Assembly (NCBI GenBank): GCA_023393475.1
Contig: JAEWLC010000109.1
Location: 1-64,000, forward strand
Direction of reading: 5' to 3'
DNA: 64,000 nucleotides
DNA from: Pseudomonadota bacterium
GTDB taxonomy: Bacteria; Pseudomonadota; Alphaproteobacteria; Rhizobiales; Devosiaceae
Shown: piece after piece, positions 59,852 through 64,000 of the stretch
Layout of the letters: every line of letters starts with the position of its first letter
How positions within the stretch are numbered: position 1 is the stretch's first letter
Notes under the pieces: generated by a model
Databases searched by the model: none
The model's input: only the letters and a program-made list of their open reading frames with translations
Told to the model about the DNA's origin: nothing
Translations under genes and position numbers: made by a program

Positions 59852-61159
59852 CTAGACGGTAACCTTGTGAGACACCCGGCCCTTGTCGCCGAATATCCTG
59901 ATGTATCGCCGGATCTCGGCGGCATCGCCAGTCGCCTTCTCCGGATTGTCGGAGAGCTTGACGGCGGGGTGCCCATCGGCCTCGCTGACCTTGCAAACCA
60001 GCGAGATCGGATCGAGTTGCGGGTTCGGACGAGGCGAGCTGCCGGCGAAATCGTTGGTCAGGTTGGTGCCCCAGCCGAAGCTCATCCGCACCCGCCCGCG
60101 GAAGTGATGGTAGGCCTCTTCGATCATGTCCACGTCGAGCCCATCCGAGAAGATCAGCAGCTTTTCGCGCGGGTCGCGGCCATGCCGCTTCCACCAATCG
60201 ATGATGCGCTCGCCGCCTTCGATCGCCGGCGCGCTGTCGGGCCTGAATCCCTTCCAGTCGGCGACCCAATCGGGCGCATCGCGCAGAAAGGCATCGGTAC
60301 CGAACGCGTCGGGCAACACGATCAGCAGGTTGCCGCCGTAATAGCTCTCCCAGTCCTGCAGGACCTGGTAGGGCGCGTCGCGGAGCGCCTGCTCGTTCGG
60401 CGCGATCGCGGCCAGCACCATCGGCAGTTCGTGCGCGTTGGTGCCGAGCGCCTCGAGATCGTTGTCCATGGCCAGCAGCACGTTCGATGTGCCCGTGAAA
60501 ACCTCTGGCCCGAGCCCTTCCTTCAGTGCCTCGACGCACCAGCGCTGCCACAGGAACGAGTGCCGCCGCCGCGTGCCGAAATCCGAGATCCGCAGGTCGG
60601 GCAGCTTCTTCAGCCGCTCGACCTTCTCCCACATCCGCGCCTTGGCCCGCGCGTAGGTCACGTCGAGCGTGAACGGCCCATACGACTTGAGAGCCGCCCG
60701 GCTCCGCAACTCGTTGATGATCGCCAGCGCCGGAATCTCCCACATCGTGGTGTCGACCCACTTGCCGGGGAACTCGAGCACATATTGTCCGTCGCGCTTT
60801 TCGAGGTGGTAGTCCGGAAGGCTGTAGCCCTCGAGCCAGCGCAGGAACTCAGGCGAAAATATCTGCCGCGACCCGTAGAAGCTGTTACCCGCCAGCCAGA
60901 TCATCTCTTTCTTGGAGAATTTCAGTGTCCGCGCGTGATCGAGTTGCGCCCGCAATTCGCCTTCGTCGATCTCGTCCGCCAACCGCACCGAAGTCTTGCG
61001 ATTGATAAGCGAGAACGTCGCGTCGACCTTGGGGTAAAGCCCCCAGATCATCTGCAGCATCAAGAGCTTGTAGAAATCTGTATCGAGCAGCGACCGAATG
61101 ATGGGGTCGAGCTTCCACGTGTGATTGTACACCCGCTGTGCAATATCCGTCGTCGGCAT
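59852..61159 (-). CDS. pncB: Nicotinate phosphoribosyltransferase
   Basis: Converts nicotinate and PRPP to nicotinate mononucleotide in NAD salvage, with ATP hydrolysis. MPTTDIAQRVYNHTWKLDP is the start (AAGGGAAG upstream); 435 residues. Motifs: LLDTDFYKLLMLQMIW, ATFSLINRKTSV, SDFGTRRRHSFLWQR-like (ISDFGTRRRH), GTSNVLLAM and GTNAHELPMV, FSDGLDVDMIEEAY, SFGWGTNLTNDF. Together with nadA and nadB this window has both routes to NAD. Followed by hyi. Confidence 0.96.
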   Translation of the reverse strand: MPTTDIAQRVYNHTWKLDPIIRSLLDTDFYKLLMLQMIWGLYPKVDATFSLINRKTSVRLADEIDEGELRAQLDHARTLKFSKKEMIWLAGNSFYGSRQIFSPEFLRWLEGYSLPDYHLEKRDGQYVLEFPGKWVDTTMWEIPALAIINELRSRAALKSYGPFTLDVTYARAKARMWEKVERLKKLPDLRISDFGTRRRHSFLWQRWCVEALKEGLGPEVFTGTSNVLLAMDNDLEALGTNAHELPMVLAAIAPNEQALRDAPYQVLQDWESYYGGNLLIVLPDAFGTDAFLRDAPDWVADWKGFRPDSAPAIEGGERIIDWWKRHGRDPREKLLIFSDGLDVDMIEEAYHHFRGRVRMSFGWGTNLTNDFAGSSPRPNPQLDPISLVCKVSEADGHPAVKLSDNPEKATGDAAEIRRYIRIFGDKGRVSHKVTV

Positions 61160-61388
61160 CGCGCTTCCCTTGACCCGCCCGGATTCCTCTAGGCGGATAC
61201 GCTGCAAAAGGAAAGAGGCACCCATCGGCAAATGACGATGGATAGACGACAGGTCCCGTCACTCCCGCCTCCGCGCAGCCGCCAACACCGCAGTTCTTTG
61301 CCCGGACAACGCTTCTTTCATCACCGGCGAGGTAATGAAAGGCGATGGCGGCATGGGGCGCCAGATCGAGTGGGTCGCCAGGGGCAGA

Positions 61389-63104
61389 ATGAGCGTAACG
61401 GGGACTGCTGAGCTGCAACGGCCCGCCCGGGTCAAACCGATCGCGCCGGCCACTGCCGTCGCCGAGACGCCGGCCATCGTTCCCGCCATCCTCATCGGCC
61501 TCATCGCCTTCGTTATCGTGCGCGGCCTCGCGCCGCTTGATCCGACCAACATCCTCTGGCTCGACGAGCGTGATCGCGCCATGCACACGCTGGGCTGGTG
61601 GTGGTTCGCCATGGCGCCGTGGGGCTGGCCGCCCGGGGCCAGCCCGCTCAACGGCCTCGAACTCGCCAACAGCGTTGGCCTCTCGGACTCGCTGCCGCTC
61701 TTTGCTTTCCCGTTCAAAGTCTTCGCCGAGTGGCTGCCCGAGCGCTTCCAGTACTGGGGCTACTGGGAACTGCTCTGCTTCGTCTTCCAGGCGATGTTCG
61801 CCGCGCTCATCGCGCACGAGCTGAAGCTCAGCCGCCCGATCGCCCTGGTCGCCGCGATGTTCTGTGTGTTCCAGCCCGCCTTCCTGATGCGCCTCGACGT
61901 ACACATGGCGCTCGCCGGCCACTGGACCATTCTCGCGGCAGTGTGGCTCTATCTGCGCCGTCCCACGCCCTTCTGGGCCTGGCCCCTGATGCTGGCCGCC
62001 GTTTCGGCCATCCACGGCTACCTGTTGGTGATGGTCTTCGCTATCTGGGCCGCCTCGCTTCTCTCGCGGCTCTGGCAGCGCCAATACGTCCTCGCGCCGC
62101 TGCTGGCCGAACTGCTGTTCACCGGCCTCGCCATCGCGGCGGTGCTCTGGGCGGTCGGCATCTTCATGGTCGGCTCGGTCGGCAGCCAGGGGTTCGGGCA
62201 GTTCCGCATGAACCTGATGGGGCCGTTCAACCCCGCCTTCTTCCAGCTCATCGTCCCCGGCGTGAAGGTGAATGGCTTCGAGTGGGAGGGCGTCAACTAT
62301 GTCGGCCTCGGCATCTTTGTGCTCGCCGCCGCTGCCCTCGTCACGCTGAAGCCGAACAACCTGAGCGGCCTATTCGGCCCACGCTGGCTGCCCCTCGTCC
62401 TTGCCGTCGTCGGCATGGCGGTCTTCGCCCTCTCTAATCGCGTCGCACTCGGCACGTGGGAACTCTTCACCATCCCGCTCCCCGAGGCGCTCGAGAAGTT
62501 CTTCTCGATCTTCCGCAGCTCGGGCCGGATGTTCTGGCCGCTCGGCTACCTCATCATCTTCGGCCTGCTCGTCCTCGTTGCGCGCCAGACCCGCCCGGTC
62601 ACCGCGCTGGTGATCGCCTGCCTGTCGCTGGGGCTGCAGCTCGCAGATATCCAGAAGGGCCCGCGCGCCCTCTACATCGGCGCCGACCGCACCGGTACCG
62701 AGTGGCGCACCATGCTGACGTCGCCCGCCTGGGAAGCGTTGGCTCCGCACTACGAGCGAGTGCGCGCCATTCCCATCGAGAACGAAGGCCCGAATTGGCG
62801 CGAACTCTCCTATTTCGCCGTGACGCACAAGCTGCCGACCGACGCGATCTATCTCGGCCGCATCGATGCCAAGGCCTTCAAGGGCGCCCAGCTCCAGGCC
62901 GAGGAAGCGATGGCGCATGGCGAGTTCGACCGCGGCGCGATCTATGGCCTCGAAACCAAGGCCGCCCGGCGCATCCTCAAGGTCATGGGGCCCGACGACG
63001 TGCTCGCCCCGATCGACGGCCTGATCCTCTTCGCGCCCGGTGGCCGTCCGATCCTTGAAGCCGCCGGCATCCGGCTCTCGCCCTTCGTCGACGTGCGCTA
63101 CTAG
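61389..63104 (+). CDS. DUF6311-like multi-pass membrane protein
   Basis: A protein of about 571 residues with roughly nine to eleven helices, then a soluble C-terminal part of ~150 residues. PAILIGLIAFVIVRGL is the first helix, followed by a large loop with LDPTNILWL and MHTLGWWWFAMAPWGWPPG (Trp-rich). It resembles GT-C-like or O-antigen-type membrane enzymes of the DUF6311 group, but no catalytic residues can be asserted. Start uncertain: ATG 61389 (AGGGG four bases upstream) or 61335. Stands alone. Confidence 0.7.
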   Translation: MSVTGTAELQRPARVKPIAPATAVAETPAIVPAILIGLIAFVIVRGLAPLDPTNILWLDERDRAMHTLGWWWFAMAPWGWPPGASPLNGLELANSVGLSDSLPLFAFPFKVFAEWLPERFQYWGYWELLCFVFQAMFAALIAHELKLSRPIALVAAMFCVFQPAFLMRLDVHMALAGHWTILAAVWLYLRRPTPFWAWPLMLAAVSAIHGYLLVMVFAIWAASLLSRLWQRQYVLAPLLAELLFTGLAIAAVLWAVGIFMVGSVGSQGFGQFRMNLMGPFNPAFFQLIVPGVKVNGFEWEGVNYVGLGIFVLAAAALVTLKPNNLSGLFGPRWLPLVLAVVGMAVFALSNRVALGTWELFTIPLPEALEKFFSIFRSSGRMFWPLGYLIIFGLLVLVARQTRPVTALVIACLSLGLQLADIQKGPRALYIGADRTGTEWRTMLTSPAWEALAPHYERVRAIPIENEGPNWRELSYFAVTHKLPTDAIYLGRIDAKAFKGAQLQAEEAMAHGEFDRGAIYGLETKAARRILKVMGPDDVLAPIDGLILFAPGGRPILEAAGIRLSPFVDVRY

Positions 63105-63206
63105 CCGCCGACGTAAGCCGCTCGTCGCATTGACTTCACCATCCCAATCAGTGCCACTTTTCCGCAATGCGCGGGGAGGAAACCCGGCGCTTCGAGGGAG
63201 ACCACC

Positions 63207-64000
63207 GTGAAGATCACTGCCATCAAGCCGTATGCCGTCTGGGTCGGCATCCGGAACCAGCTGCTCGTCAAGATCGAGACCGACGAGGGTATTTTCGGCT
63301 GGGGCGAAAGCGGCCTCAGCGGCCGGGAAAAGGCCGTCGTCGGCGCCATCGAGCACTACGCCGAGTTCCTGATCGGCATGGATCCATTCAAGATCGCCCA
63401 TATCTGGCAGCTGATGTACCGCAGCCAGTATTTCGAAGGGGGCCGCGTGCTGCAGGCCGCGATCTCCGCCATCGACATCGCGCGCTACGACATCAAGGGC
63501 AAGGCGCTTGGCGTGCCGGTCTACGAACTGCTTGGCGGCAAGGTGCGCGACCGGATCCCGACCTTTGCCACCACCTCGGGCGAGCCCGGCGAGGCGATGA
63601 TTGAGCAGGCGAAGATGCTGATGGAGCACGGCTGGAACGCCATGCGCCTGTCGCCCGCGTCCGGCGGCGAAGGTAACATCTTCGAGCCACGCGTCTCGAT
63701 CGGCGAGACCGCCAAGTGGATGGTGAAGGCGCGCGAGGCGCTCGGTGACGAGGTCGTCCTCGGCATCGACTATCACCATCGCCTCTCGATCGCCGAAGCC
63801 GCCAGCTTCTGCCAGAAGATGCCATCCGGCACGCTCGACTTCCTCGAGGAGCCGATCCGCGACGAGACGCCGGAAGCCTACGAGTCGCTCCGCACCCTCA
63901 CGGACGTGCCCTTTGCCATCGGCGAGGAGTTTGCGTCGAAGTGGCAGTTCCTGCCCTACATCGAACGCGGCATCCACCAGTTCAATCGGCTCGACGTCTG
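63207..64000 (+). CDS. Enolase-superfamily sugar-acid dehydratase (partial, runs off the window)
   Basis: Mandelate racemase/muconate lactonising type. A GTG start follows GAGGGAG; frame stays open to the last base (264 residues visible). N-terminal MKITAIKPYAVWVGIRNQLL, then capping ISAIDIARYDIKGKALGVPVY and the barrel: GIDYHHRLSI (Asp ligand), LDFLEEPIRDE (Glu ligand), PFAIGEEFASKWQF (Glu ligand). Related members are D-galactonate, L-fuconate or L-rhamnonate dehydratases. The DYHHR motif suggests a D-galactonate-type rather than racemase site. The rest of the protein (about 120 residues) lies beyond the window. Confidence 0.88.
   Translation, partial: MKITAIKPYAVWVGIRNQLLVKIETDEGIFGWGESGLSGREKAVVGAIEHYAEFLIGMDPFKIAHIWQLMYRSQYFEGGRVLQAAISAIDIARYDIKGKALGVPVYELLGGKVRDRIPTFATTSGEPGEAMIEQAKMLMEHGWNAMRLSPASGGEGNIFEPRVSIGETAKWMVKAREALGDEVVLGIDYHHRLSIAEAASFCQKMPSGTLDFLEEPIRDETPEAYESLRTLTDVPFAIGEEFASKWQFLPYIERGIHQFNRLDV

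Noticed and set aside
59835..60761. Read-through frame joining a region upstream of hydroxypyruvate isomerase
   Set aside because: It overlaps the pncB gene on the same strand in another frame; hyi similarity starts at 59834 with MRYSACIEW.

Overview
The window is a GC-rich, densely coded chromosomal segment. It most resembles a free-living alphaproteobacterium of the Hyphomicrobiales (a Devosia-like organism is my best guess from protein flavour; this is inference, since no rRNA or marker tree is available). Signs are the many ABC and TRAP importers, a TakP-like 2-oxoacid binding protein, UxaA and FucU family enzymes, a ModE one-domain regulator, and short palindromic intergenic repeats. I see no phage, transposase, CRISPR array, tRNA or rRNA, so this looks like core plus metabolic accessory chromosome rather than an island. 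Layout: 1-3.4 kb holds the 3' end of galU, a convergent outer-membrane barrel gene, and an NfeD/SPFH pair. 3.6-7.1 kb is a two-gene non-homologous end-joining operon (Ku and a PE-LIG-POL LigD). 7.1-11.4 kb has ferrochelatase, a fused DUF1007-NicO Ni/Co exporter, a LysR regulator and a small MarR-like protein. 11.4-14 kb is a minus-strand run eda-modE-modA-modB without modC. 14-18.1 kb has nadA and nadB separated by a degenerate HNH protein and a DUF1508 protein. 18.1-27 kb has a dihaem cytochrome, then a sugar locus: PfkB kinase and AraC regulator facing a CUT1-type importer (binding protein, two permeases, no ATPase) and a Gfo/Idh/MocA-aldo/keto reductase fusion. 27.2-33.6 kb has a TRAP importer whose binding protein is on the opposite strand, a COG4315-type protein with an ECF sigma/anti-sigma pair, and an FMN-dependent L-lactate dehydrogenase. 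33.7-38.1 kb is a copper neighbourhood: Met-rich periplasmic protein, a Cu+ ATPase with two YHS domains and an HMBD, a CueR-type regulator with a clear operator, a GNAT gene broken by a 4-bp duplication, and a small Cys-patterned secreted protein. 38.1-46.2 kb has succinate-semialdehyde dehydrogenase, an SMP-30 lactonase, Rnk, acylphosphatase, and a sugar-acid cluster (UxaA, GntR, FucU, FAH-type hydrolase). 46.3-47.1 kb is DUF5993-dsbB. 47.4-53.0 kb is a complete ribose/galactofuranose-type importer under a GntR regulator. 53-59 kb carries RidA, DedA, TPR, GNAT, an L,D-transpeptidase, an MhqD/MhqO-like pair and a siderophore-interacting flavoreductase. 59-64 kb has hydroxypyruvate isomerase, pncB, a DUF6311-like membrane protein and the start of an enolase-superfamily sugar-acid dehydratase. 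How the genes work together: most of the window serves scavenging of plant- or soil-derived carbon (sugars, sugar acids, 2-oxoacids, lactate) through dedicated importers, with NAD synthesis and salvage (nadA, nadB, pncB), metal handling (Ni/Co, Mo, Cu, Fe) and redox protection around them. No single undescribed system stands out. The most unusual items are the gene fusions (DUF1007-NicO, Gfo-AKR), two importers lacking their ATPase, three palindromic repeat units lying next to operons, a cluster of palindromes in a 319-base gene-free gap, and a long inverted repeat between the quinone-detoxification pair and the siderophore-interacting gene.
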